In this document: positions 1 through 7,484 of the stretch, one piece after another
Numbering within the stretch: the stretch's first letter is position 1
How the letters are laid out: the number at the start of each line of letters is the position of its first letter
DNA from: JAFGLY01 sp041309225
Lineage (GTDB): Bacteria > Myxococcota_A > UBA796 > JAFGLY01
Assembly (NCBI GenBank): GCA_041309225.1
Contig: JBFYZZ010000180.1
Span: 1 to 35,450 of the forward strand
Direction: 5' to 3'
DNA length: 35,450 bases
The notes under the pieces: model-generated
What the model was told of the DNA's origin: nothing
What the model saw: only the letters and a program-made list of their open reading frames with translations
Databases searched by the model: none
Position numbers and translations under genes: made by a program

Positions 1-693
1 GGAGCGCGCGCGTTCGCGGGTCGCGGTCCACGCGCGTCGCCGATGGACCTCGTCCTGGAGGCGGCGCACCTCCCGGCGGGCGGCCTGGGCCTGCTGTTGC
101 TCCTCGGCCTGCTCCCGGCGGACCTGGGCTCCGGCCTCGGTCCAGTTCCCGTGGCGCAGCACGGCGATCGGCGGCTCGAGGACGAGGCACCGCGTGCAGA
201 GCGTGTCGAGGAGCTCGCGATCGTGGCTGACCAGGAGCCCGATGCCGCGGAACCGCCGCAGTCGCTCGACGAGCCGGAGCCGCGTCTCCGCGTCGACGTG
301 GTTGGTGGGCTCGTCCAGGGCGAGGAGCTCGGGACGGGCGGCCAGCGCCCACGCCACCTGCGCCCGCTTCCGCTCGCCGTGCGAGAGCGTCGTCCAGCGC
401 TCGAACCAGTCGCGCTCGACGCCGAGGATCCCGTGATCCTCCGCGTCCGGCCGCCAGGCGCCGGGGGGCGCATCGACCTGCTGGGTGCAGAGCGCGACGG
501 ACCGGGGGCGCAGGATCGTGCCGCCGCCGGGCTCGAGCCCGCAGGCGAGGGCCAGGAACGTGCTCTTGCCGGATCCGTTGGCCCCGACGATGCCCGTCCA
601 GCCCGGAGGGAGCTGGAGGCTCAGGTCCCGGAACAGGGGCGCCTGGCCGGGCCAGGCGAAGGTGACGGAGGAAAAGCGGAGCGGCACGTGCAT
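1..693 (-). CDS. ABC-F family ATP-binding protein (3' end outside window)
   Basis: Translation from the ATG at 691-693 runs open to the left edge (231 codons), so only the N-terminal part is present. It contains one complete ABC cassette: Walker A GANGSGKST (residues 37-45), a QQ Q-loop (71-72), signature LSHGE (103-107), Walker B LLALDEPT (123-130) and H-switch SHD (156-158). A charged, Gln/Arg-rich helical segment begins near residue 188 and matches the inter-domain linker of ABC-F proteins. No transmembrane segment is seen. ABC-F proteins are soluble, have two cassettes and usually bind the ribosome E site, as translation factors or antibiotic-protection proteins; which applies here cannot be told. 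The signature has His where LSGGE is typical. The second cassette should lie outside the window. The gene is divergent from the outer-membrane-like gene at 822. Confidence 0.88.
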   Translation of the reverse strand, partial: MHVPLRFSSVTFAWPGQAPLFRDLSLQLPPGWTGIVGANGSGKSTFLALACGLEPGGGTILRPRSVALCTQQVDAPPGAWRPDAEDHGILGVERDWFERWTTLSHGERKRAQVAWALAARPELLALDEPTNHVDAETRLRLVERLRRFRGIGLLVSHDRELLDTLCTRCLVLEPPIAVLRHGNWTEAGAQVRREQAEEQQQAQAARREVRRLQDEVHRRRAWTATRERARS

Positions 694-766
694 CCTTGCC
701 TGTCGTCCCCTCCTGGGGTCCGGCGCCGAAGCCCCGGGGAGCAGGGCGACCCTCGATCCGACACTC

Positions 767-795
767 TTGACTTTGCCAATAGCATATCCTAATCT
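767..795 (+). promoter_or_regulatory. Candidate sigma70-type promoter for the 822 gene
   Basis: TTGACT (767-772) and TAATCT (790-795) are separated by 17 bp in a locally AT-rich patch that stands out from the GC-rich surroundings. The -35 matches TTGACA at 5 of 6 positions; the -10 is weaker but keeps the conserved first two and last bases. It lies 26 bp upstream of the start codon at 822. This is the only plausible promoter in the 128-bp gap shared with the divergent ABC-F gene. Confidence 0.45.
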
Positions 796-821
796 CTCCC
801 CTGCACCTTGGAGGTCCCACG

Positions 822-1574
822 ATGCAACCGGTACGCTCCATCCTGCTGCTCCCGGGTCTGGTCCTGGCGGGATCCGCGGCTGCCGGGGGGTTCCCGGGAG
901 ACGAGGTTCCCGGCCCCGCCGGGGTCCCTCCGCACGCCAGCGTCCGCGTCGCGAGCGGCGCCTCCCTGACCCGTGAGCCCGAGACCGGGGAGCGGACCGC
1001 ATTCGACCTGGAGGTCGACGCGGCCTGGCACCCGGCGCCCGCCTGGCGCGTGGCCGGGGCCTACGAGGGCCGCTGGCACGACCAGGGCTACCTCTCGGTG
1101 AACCCGGGCGAGGACGGGGCGGTCGCCGCACCGGTGGTCGTCGAGGAGGGGGAGATGCGGTGGCGGATCGGCGGGGACGCCGACCTGTTCGCCCTGTTCG
1201 CGCGCGGGCGTCCCGTGGACGAGGTCCTCGACGCGCGCCTCGGGGTCGGCGCCACCGGCCTGCACCTCGTCAACGACGCCTTCCGCGCGACCGGCGTCGG
1301 ACCGCGGTTCGCGCTCGACGCTGCGGTGCGCCCCGTTGCGATGTTCTCGCTCTTCGGCGGGATCGGCTTCGCGCCGGTCTGGGGGACGGAGGAGACCCTC
1401 TCGGTGCTCGGTGTCCCGGTCGCCGCCCTGGACGCCGGATTCGGCGCGGGCCTCACCTTCGGGGAGGACCTGCGCTTCGGCGTCGATCTCGGCTGGGACC
1501 ACGACTCCATCTTCTTCGACCACACCGTCCGCCACGCGGACGGCGCCCGGCTGGGCATCCAGGCCGCCTTCTAG
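822..1574 (+). CDS. Putative outer-membrane beta-barrel protein
   Basis: A 250-residue protein begins with a short hydrophobic signal (RSILLLPGLVLAGSAAAGG), probably cleaved after the Ala run near residue 21. The mature part alternates hydrophobic and polar residues in short strands (for example FDLEVDAAWHP and RFGVDLGWDHDSIFF) and ends in a C-terminal Phe, a typical outer-membrane insertion signal. There is no Cys and no enzymatic motif. The ATG is preceded by GGAGG (810-814) at good spacing. The gene lies 30 bp upstream of the repeat lipoprotein on the same strand, so the two are probably co-transcribed. The specific family was not recognised; a porin or a small surface barrel is possible. 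Confidence 0.7.
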   Translation: MQPVRSILLLPGLVLAGSAAAGGFPGDEVPGPAGVPPHASVRVASGASLTREPETGERTAFDLEVDAAWHPAPAWRVAGAYEGRWHDQGYLSVNPGEDGAVAAPVVVEEGEMRWRIGGDADLFALFARGRPVDEVLDARLGVGATGLHLVNDAFRATGVGPRFALDAAVRPVAMFSLFGGIGFAPVWGTEETLSVLGVPVAALDAGFGAGLTFGEDLRFGVDLGWDHDSIFFDHTVRHADGARLGIQAAF

Positions 1575-1604
1575 TCTCGAACCGTCGTCTCGGAGGTCCA
1601 TCCC

Positions 1605-4600
1605 ATGTCTCGTCGAAACCATGTCCCGGGGATGACCGCATCCCTCCTCGCCGTCGCCCTGGCGGCCTGCAGCGAGCCGATCCTGGCGCCCGAGGCGGTC
1701 GTCATCCTCCAGGAGGAACCCGCGTACGTCGGCGCGATCGTGCCGCTGTACGGCACCAGCTCCACGGATCCCAACGACCCGGCGCTGCCCCTCTCCTTCC
1801 ACTGGCGCCTCGTGTCCGCGCCCGTGGGATCCACCGCGCCCCTGCTCGCGGTGGACCAGCCCGTGGCCTCCATCGTCCCCGACGAGTACGGCGACTACAC
1901 GGTGGCCCTGGTGGTGGACAACGGCCTCCTGACGAGCCCCGAGGACTCCGCGGTGTTCAACGTGATGCCGTGCGGGAAGGAGCCGCCCGAGGTCGACGGG
2001 ATCACCGCCGAACCGGCCGCCCCCAACGCCGACACCGAGGTCCGCCTGGCGGCCGCGGTGAGCGACCCGGACGTCGCGGGCTGCGGCCAGGACGCGCTCA
2101 TCGCGTACGACTGGATGCTCGCGGCCGTCCCGACCGGATCGCACGCGACCCTCTCGGATGCCGGCGCGCCCGAGCCGTGGCTCGGCGTGGACATCCCCGG
2201 CACGTACACCATCGAGCTCACCGTCACCGACGCGACGGGGCTCGACTCGGCCCCCGGTACCCTGGAGCTCGAGGTCTCCACCTGCGGGTCGGCGGCCCCG
2301 CAGATCGTCGCGGCGCCCTTCACCCCGGAGGACCCCGGGATCGGCGAGCTCGTGAGCTTCGAGATCAGCGCTGAAGACGCCGACAATGCGGCGGGTTGCG
2401 AGCAGGGCCAGGTGCTGGGGATCGGCGCCGCGTTCCTGTCGCTCCCGGCCGGGTCCAAGGCGGAGCTCGCGCCGGCCGATGGCGTCAACCCGGCCTTCGT
2501 GGCCGACGTCGCAGGCACCTACGCACTGCGGTTCACCGTGTCGGACGGGACGGGCCGGTCCTCCTTCCTCGACGTGCCGGTCGTGGTCTCGGCATGCGGC
2601 GGGCACGCGCCCCGGATCGATGCGGTCACCCAGGCGCCGGACGGGCCCGGCATCGGCGACCTCGTCATGCTCACGATCGAAGCGTCCGACGCGGACAACG
2701 ACGAGCCTTGCTCCCTCGGCCAGACCCTCGACGTCTGGTCCCAGATCATCGATCTCCCCGCGGGATCGGCGACGACGCTGGAGCCGTCGGTCGGGTATGC
2801 CCCCGCGTTCCGGATCGACGTCGAGGGGACCTACACCGTCCGCACGTGGGTCGTGGACGGGACCGGCCTCTCCGGCTTCGCCGACACGGTGGTCAGCGCC
2901 TCGTCCTGCGGCGGATTCACACCCACGGTCGTGTCGGTCACGCCCTCGTCGGCCGACCCCTACATCGGCGAGACCCTCTCCTTCGAGGTGGTCACCGCCG
3001 ACGACGACGTGGACGTCTGCGGCCTCGATCAGACGCTCTCCGTGTGGTCCGCGATCGTCCACCAGCCTGCGGGGTCCACGGCCGTGCTCGCGCCCGACGT
3101 CGGCTCCTCGCCGGCCCTCGTCCCCGACGTGGCCGGCGACTACACCCTGCGCACCTGGGTCGAGGACGACACCGGCCGATCCTCCTTCCTCGACACCGAC
3201 GTCACCGTCAGCGCCTGCGGCGGGTACACGCCCACGGTCCTGTCGGTGACGCCCTCGTCGGCCGACCCCTACATCGGCGAGACCCTCTCCTTCGAGGTGG
3301 TCACCGCCGACGACGATGTGGACGTCTGCGGCCTCGACCAGACGCTGTCCGTGTGGTCCGAAATCGTCGACCAGCCCGCGGGGTCCACGGCCGTGCTCGC
3401 GCCCGACGAGGGCTCCTCGCCGGCGCTCGTCCCCGACGTGGCCGGCGACTACACCCTGCGTACCTGGGTCGAGGACGACACCGGCCGGTCCTCCTCCCTC
3501 GACACCGACGTCACCGTCAGCGAGTGCGGCGGGTACACCCCCGAGGCGATGATCGAGGTGCTCGAGCCGGTGACCGGCGGGCCGGGGGCCATGGTGACCG
3601 TCTCCGGCGCGATGACCGGCTTCACCGTCGCGCTCGACGGCGGCTCCTCCACGGACGCCGACATCACCGAGTGTGGCCTCGACGAGGTGCTCACGTACGC
3701 GTGGTCGCTGTACAGCATGCCCGCCGGAAGCACGGCCGAGCTGAACGACCCCGACATCACCAATCCCTCCTTCGAGCCAGACATGTCCGGGGAGTACGTG
3801 GTCCGGCTCACGGTGAGCGACGGCACCCACGACGACGACGCCTGGGCGATGATCGAGGTGGAACGCACCTCCACGCTCTGGAGCGATCCCGACTACACGC
3901 TCACCTGGGTGGACGGCGAGAGCTCCCTGTGGTCCGACCCGCGCGGCGTCGCCGTGGACGGCACCGACGTCTACGTGGTCCAGAACGGGATCGACGCGGT
4001 CACCGTGACCGACGTGACCGACGGGACCACCACGCTGGTGTCCCTCGGCGGGTACCTGCTGGATCCCCAGGACATCGTCTACTACCCGACCGGGGACTAC
4101 CTCTACGTGACCTCGAACTGGTTCGACGCAGTCGTCCGCCTCACCACCGACGGGGAGCAGGCCGCGTACACCAGCGGCACCCTGGACGATCCGAGGGGGA
4201 TCGCGCTGCTCTCGAGCACCCTGGTCGTCGCCGACGAGGACAACGGCCGCCTGCGCTTCTACTCCGCCAGCGCCACGTCGCTGCCGACGTCTTCCACGGG
4301 GTCCGAGGACTTCGGCGGGTGGTGGCTCTACAACCCGTGGGGCGCGTTGGCCTGGACCTCGGGATCGACCACCTACTACGTCACCACGTCCCCGCCCGAC
4401 GACGCGGTCTACAAGACCAACGGCACCAGCGACGTTCTCATCGCCGCGCTCGAGGATCCGCGCGACGTGGTGCGCGGCAGTTCGGGCGCCCTCTACGTGG
4501 CGGATCCGACCATCGGCTGGGTGGTGCGCCTCTCGGACTGCTTCTCCACCCGGTGCGCGACGATCACGCCGCTCGCCTGGGGCGACTGGGCCCCGTACGG

Positions 4601-4682
4601 CCTGGCCTTCCTGGACGCCGGCACCCTCCTGATCACCGACGGCGAGGGCGACTCCCTCTACACGCTGACCGGTACCTTCTGA
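1605..4682 (+). CDS. PKD/Ig-like repeat lipoprotein with C-terminal NHL-type propeller
   Basis: This 1,025-residue protein has a lipoprotein signal with a lipobox ending LAAC (Cys at about residue 22), so it is probably anchored in the outer membrane. It then has about seven PKD/Ig-like domains of roughly 100 residues. Each carries a Cys pair spaced like a domain disulfide (a CGG or CG at the domain boundary and another Cys mid-domain) and a recurring PAGS...L...P motif followed by an aromatic beta-strand. From about residue 760 the protein changes to short strands with repeated DPRG, VYVV and LYVADP motifs, typical of NHL/SMP-30-like propeller blades. Two adjacent PKD units are almost identical in DNA. 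GGAGG at 1592-1596 supports the start. No catalytic motif is seen; a surface adhesion or scaffold role is inferred. The gene is convergent with the C25 peptidase gene. Confidence 0.82.
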   Translation: MSRRNHVPGMTASLLAVALAACSEPILAPEAVVILQEEPAYVGAIVPLYGTSSTDPNDPALPLSFHWRLVSAPVGSTAPLLAVDQPVASIVPDEYGDYTVALVVDNGLLTSPEDSAVFNVMPCGKEPPEVDGITAEPAAPNADTEVRLAAAVSDPDVAGCGQDALIAYDWMLAAVPTGSHATLSDAGAPEPWLGVDIPGTYTIELTVTDATGLDSAPGTLELEVSTCGSAAPQIVAAPFTPEDPGIGELVSFEISAEDADNAAGCEQGQVLGIGAAFLSLPAGSKAELAPADGVNPAFVADVAGTYALRFTVSDGTGRSSFLDVPVVVSACGGHAPRIDAVTQAPDGPGIGDLVMLTIEASDADNDEPCSLGQTLDVWSQIIDLPAGSATTLEPSVGYAPAFRIDVEGTYTVRTWVVDGTGLSGFADTVVSASSCGGFTPTVVSVTPSSADPYIGETLSFEVVTADDDVDVCGLDQTLSVWSAIVHQPAGSTAVLAPDVGSSPALVPDVAGDYTLRTWVEDDTGRSSFLDTDVTVSACGGYTPTVLSVTPSSADPYIGETLSFEVVTADDDVDVCGLDQTLSVWSEIVDQPAGSTAVLAPDEGSSPALVPDVAGDYTLRTWVEDDTGRSSSLDTDVTVSECGGYTPEAMIEVLEPVTGGPGAMVTVSGAMTGFTVALDGGSSTDADITECGLDEVLTYAWSLYSMPAGSTAELNDPDITNPSFEPDMSGEYVVRLTVSDGTHDDDAWAMIEVERTSTLWSDPDYTLTWVDGESSLWSDPRGVAVDGTDVYVVQNGIDAVTVTDVTDGTTTLVSLGGYLLDPQDIVYYPTGDYLYVTSNWFDAVVRLTTDGEQAAYTSGTLDDPRGIALLSSTLVVADEDNGRLRFYSASATSLPTSSTGSEDFGGWWLYNPWGALAWTSGSTTYYVTTSPPDDAVYKTNGTSDVLIAALEDPRDVVRGSSGALYVADPTIGWVVRLSDCFSTRCATITPLAWGDWAPYGLAFLDAGTLLITDGEGDSLYTLTGTF
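2922..3539 (+). repeat. Two near-identical tandem 309-bp units
   Basis: Units 2922-3230 and 3231-3539 repeat with a period of 309 bp (103 codons), exactly one PKD-like domain, and differ at only a small number of positions. Neighbouring domains of the same gene are recognisably related at protein level but far more diverged, so this pair looks like a recent in-frame duplication or a gene-conversion product. Confidence 0.9.
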
Positions 4683-4710
4683 TCGGGCCGGATCGCCCTC
4701 GGCGGCGGAC

Positions 4711-6954
4711 TCAGTCCACGCTCAGGGCGACGTCCACCTCCACGGTGCGCACCGGGTCGGCGAGCAGGTCGGTGGCCGCGGCGCTGGCCGGGTCGATCTC
4801 GGGGCTCAGGACGGTCAGCACCCAGCCGGCGCCCTCCGGCTCCGGGTCTTCGATCAGCACGGCGGACGGGAAGCGGATGCCGGCGACACCGTCGGCCGCG
4901 GCCTCGTCGCAATCGTCCGCCCGGCAGACCGTGACCCGGGTGGCCGTGCACTCGGAGGCCCGGTAGGCGAACAGCGATCCGCTCCGCTCGCTGGCCGCGC
5001 AGGCCCCGTAGGCTCCGGTCCACGTCCAGTCCGGCCCGACGCGCCAGGTGACCGACAGGGAGGCGGGCACGGCCCCTTCCGGGCGGAACCCCGTGAACCG
5101 CCCGAAGACGGCCGGCAGCCCGACCAGCCCGACGGTCGTGTCGTGGAAGGAGGGCATGGCCGGGGCGTCCAGCAACTCGAAGGCGGTCAGGTCGAGCGCG
5201 TGGGAGAAGGAGAGGGTGAGGCTCCGGGTCGTGGTGCCCCCGTCGGTCACCGCCACCGTCGTGGCCGGCAGGAAGCCCTCCGCGTCGAGGGCGGCGAAGG
5301 CGGGACGGGCCAGCGGATCGCCGAGCATCACGTAGGGATTCATGAAGTCGTGGTACCAGGTGTTCCAGACCTCCTGGCGCATCTCCACGAAGGCCCGGCC
5401 CGCCGGGTGCCCCTGGGTCCACTGGTTGGTGAACCAGTGGATCTTGTTCTCGTCGTTGCCATACCCCGTGGCCGTGACCACGGAGAGCGCCCCGCGGCGG
5501 ATCAGCCAGGCGCAGAGCAGGTCCTCGGGCCCCGGATCGAACGCCGGGGCGTCCTCGTCCCACCGGCAGGTCAGGCACGCCGAGAGGAAGACCGAGGCCG
5601 GGAACAGGTCCTCCACCTCCTCCTGCAGCCGATCCGTGGTCAGGAACCCGGCCTGCACCGGATTGCCGTGCCCGTGGTAATGGACGGTGGTGGGGTGCTC
5701 CAGGTCGGCCGCAGTGAGCTCGGCCTCCTGGTTGAAGGCCACCGTCCATCCCGACGCCCGGTACAGGTCCGACAGGCGCCAGGCGATGCCGATGTGATCC
5801 GTGCCACCGTCGTCGTCGATGTACGCCCGGTCCCGCCAGGGCCCGGACATCCGGTCCGAGTACAGGGAGTTCACCAGGTGCGCCGAGACGTCGGTGAGCG
5901 TCAGTCCCATGATCCGGCCGGTGTACAGGTCGGGCAGGGTGTCGTTGCCCCAGAGCCCCTGGCCCTCGGGGACGGCGCCGCGGCTCCACGAGCCGTACAC
6001 CGTGGTGTCGAGCTGGAAGCGATAGTCGCCGTCCACCTCGAGGTCGATGGGAATGGCCTTGGGGCTGCCCATGATCGTCAGGTAGGCCGCCTCGGGGGCG
6101 AGGTGCCCGAGCAGCGTCTCCAACCCGGCGTCGATCGCCTGGCCGGTGGTGCCGCGGACACCGAGCAGCAGCTCGCCTCGGGCGGCCGCGAGGTAGGGCG
6201 CGACGAGGGAGGTGCTTCCGTACAGCCCGTCGATCCGGGTGCCCAGGTCCGTGGCCAGCACGCCCTCCACGGACTGGTCGAGGTCGTCGGGGTTGACCAG
6301 GATCACCGCCGCCCCATCGACGGCGGACGCGGCCTCGGCCTGCAACGCGGCCAGGTCGCCGATGGCCCTCGGGCAGGTGGCCCCGTCCGGACAGTCCACC
6401 GCCCCCACGGGGATCACCTCGGCCCCGCCCAGCGCCCCGGCCCGATCCAGCTCGCCGCCCGCGATCACCAGCGACATGCCCTCGAGCCCGGCCAGTGCCG
6501 CGGCCGCCAGGGCCAGCTCGTAGTCGTCGGCGGCGTAGAGCACGGGCCGATCGGGGGACCAGAGCTGCGCCAGGTCCACCGTCTCGGGTGGGAGCGCGGC
6601 CGCCTCGCCGGCGGCCTCGGCCACGCCGCCCGGGAGCGGGCCGACCAGGCGCAGCGCCTCCGGGGCGAACCGCCGCAGCACGGCCAGCGCGGCGTCCAGG
6701 TCGGCGTCGCCGTCGGCATCGACGTGGATCACCAGCAGCGCCTCGAACCCGCCCTCGCCGTCGAAGAGCAGGGGCTGGAGCTGCACGACGCGGTGCCAGT
6801 CGTCGTCGGCCGAGAGGGTGACACGGCTCGGATGCACCGTCGGGCCGGCGTCGCCGCCGGTGTCGTCGACGTCAGCGCAGCCCAGGACCCCCAGCAGGGC
6901 CGCCAGCCAAGGGCGGGACGGGACCGGATGCGGGCGGAACGTGCGACGGGCCAT
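4711..6954 (-). CDS. Lipoprotein with C25 (gingipain-like) cysteine peptidase domain
   Basis: From the ATG at 6952-6954 the product is 747 residues. The N-terminus is Arg-rich and then hydrophobic, ending in a lipobox (WLAALLGVLGC, Cys26), followed by an acidic Asp/Gly linker. The central region carries the clan CD dyad: HYHGHG (His427 within it) and LSACLTC (Cys460). The 33-residue spacing equals that of His211 and Cys244 in RgpB as I recall them. Downstream, NPYVMLGDP matches the LGDP motif seen after the C25 catalytic domain. A beta-rich C-terminal region of about 200 residues contains several Cys. An in-frame GTG at 6985-6987 would add 11 residues before the signal and is less likely. The role is probably surface or periplasmic proteolysis; the substrate is unknown. 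The gene is convergent with the repeat lipoprotein (28-bp gap) and divergent from csoR. Confidence 0.8.
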   Translation of the reverse strand: MARRTFRPHPVPSRPWLAALLGVLGCADVDDTGGDAGPTVHPSRVTLSADDDWHRVVQLQPLLFDGEGGFEALLVIHVDADGDADLDAALAVLRRFAPEALRLVGPLPGGVAEAAGEAAALPPETVDLAQLWSPDRPVLYAADDYELALAAAALAGLEGMSLVIAGGELDRAGALGGAEVIPVGAVDCPDGATCPRAIGDLAALQAEAASAVDGAAVILVNPDDLDQSVEGVLATDLGTRIDGLYGSTSLVAPYLAAARGELLLGVRGTTGQAIDAGLETLLGHLAPEAAYLTIMGSPKAIPIDLEVDGDYRFQLDTTVYGSWSRGAVPEGQGLWGNDTLPDLYTGRIMGLTLTDVSAHLVNSLYSDRMSGPWRDRAYIDDDGGTDHIGIAWRLSDLYRASGWTVAFNQEAELTAADLEHPTTVHYHGHGNPVQAGFLTTDRLQEEVEDLFPASVFLSACLTCRWDEDAPAFDPGPEDLLCAWLIRRGALSVVTATGYGNDENKIHWFTNQWTQGHPAGRAFVEMRQEVWNTWYHDFMNPYVMLGDPLARPAFAALDAEGFLPATTVAVTDGGTTTRSLTLSFSHALDLTAFELLDAPAMPSFHDTTVGLVGLPAVFGRFTGFRPEGAVPASLSVTWRVGPDWTWTGAYGACAASERSGSLFAYRASECTATRVTVCRADDCDEAAADGVAGIRFPSAVLIEDPEPEGAGWVLTVLSPEIDPASAAATDLLADPVRTVEVDVALSVD

Positions 6955-7076
6955 CGGCCTCGGCTCCGGGTGCGCGATCGCGCCCACCGGGGTGGGCTCC
7001 CGCTGGCCATACCTGGGCTGCCGGGGGGTGTCGACCCGGAGAGAGGGCTCGGATGGGGGACGTCACCGGCGGTCTC

Positions 7077-7105
7077 TTGCGGATACCTCCAGGGGGGTAT
7101 ATGAT
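7077..7105 (+). promoter_or_regulatory. Predicted csoR operon promoter
   Basis: TTGCGG (7077-7082) and TATGAT (7100-7105; 5 of 6 to consensus) are separated by 17 bp. Transcription would start near 7112, almost at the ribosome binding site, giving a very short leader. The placement argues against the two upstream in-frame starts for csoR (GTG 7053 and ATG 7101), because one lies upstream of the promoter and the other overlaps its -10. Confidence 0.6.
7083..7100. promoter_or_regulatory. CsoR operator (copper-responsive)
   Basis: ATACCTCCAGGGGGGTAT is an imperfect inverted repeat with the A/T-flanked G/C tract typical of CsoR/RcnR-family operators (arms ATACC and GGTAT). It fills the spacer between the predicted -35 and -10 exactly, so bound apo-CsoR would block RNA polymerase and Cu(I) binding would release it. 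Its position directly upstream of a csoR-copA-cus operon supports autoregulation. Confidence 0.75.
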
Positions 7106-7121
7106 CGCTTCAGGAGCTGAG

Positions 7122-7475
7122 ATGCAAAGACAAAGTCCTTCATGTCATCACGAATCACGGATACCCCCTACAGAGGACACCGATGTCGTCGCCCCCCCGC
7201 CGCACCACGGCGAGCTCGACGCGCTGGCACGCATCGAGGGACAGGTGCGCGGGATCCAGCGGATGATCCACGATGGCCGGTACTGCATGGACATCCTCAC
7301 GCAGACGCGCGCAATCCACGCGGCGCTGCGGCGCGTGGAACGACACATCCTGCAGGCGCATCTCCAGACCTGCGTCCGTGAGAGCTTCCACCACGGGTCC
7401 GCGGATGATCGTGAGCAGAAGATCGCCGAGATCCTATCTTTCTTCGACTGGGAGCCCGGGCGCACTGCCCGGTGA
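7122..7475 (+). CDS. csoR: Copper-sensing transcriptional repressor CsoR
   Basis: A 117-residue protein of the CsoR/RcnR/FrmR family, an all-alpha DNA-binding repressor. Family motifs RIEGQVRGIQRMI and YCMDILTQ are present. The Cu(I) ligand triad is intact: Cys55, His80 and Cys84, with the spacing (25 and 4) of Cys36/His61/Cys65 in the M. tuberculosis protein, which separates copper sensors from formaldehyde and nickel sensors. The start at 7122 is preceded by AGGAG (7112-7116) and lies downstream of the predicted promoter. An N-terminal tail of about 30 residues has Cys8-His9-His10 and His28-His29 and is longer than usual. This is the first gene of the operon, 9 bp before copA; copper should derepress all five genes. 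Confidence 0.93.
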   Translation: MQRQSPSCHHESRIPPTEDTDVVAPPPHHGELDALARIEGQVRGIQRMIHDGRYCMDILTQTRAIHAALRRVERHILQAHLQTCVRESFHHGSADDREQKIAEILSFFDWEPGRTAR

Positions 7476-7484
7476 GGAGGCACC

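Noticed and set aside
789..3830. 1,013-codon open frame on the minus strand opposite the repeat lipoprotein
   Set aside because: It is antisense to two well-supported genes, its product is Arg/Gly/His/Asp-rich low complexity with no domain, and long stop-free antisense frames are expected at this G+C.
7053..7121. Upstream GTG (7053) and ATG (7101) as csoR starts
   Set aside because: The first lies upstream of the predicted promoter and the second overlaps its -10 element; ATG 7122 has AGGAG at proper distance.
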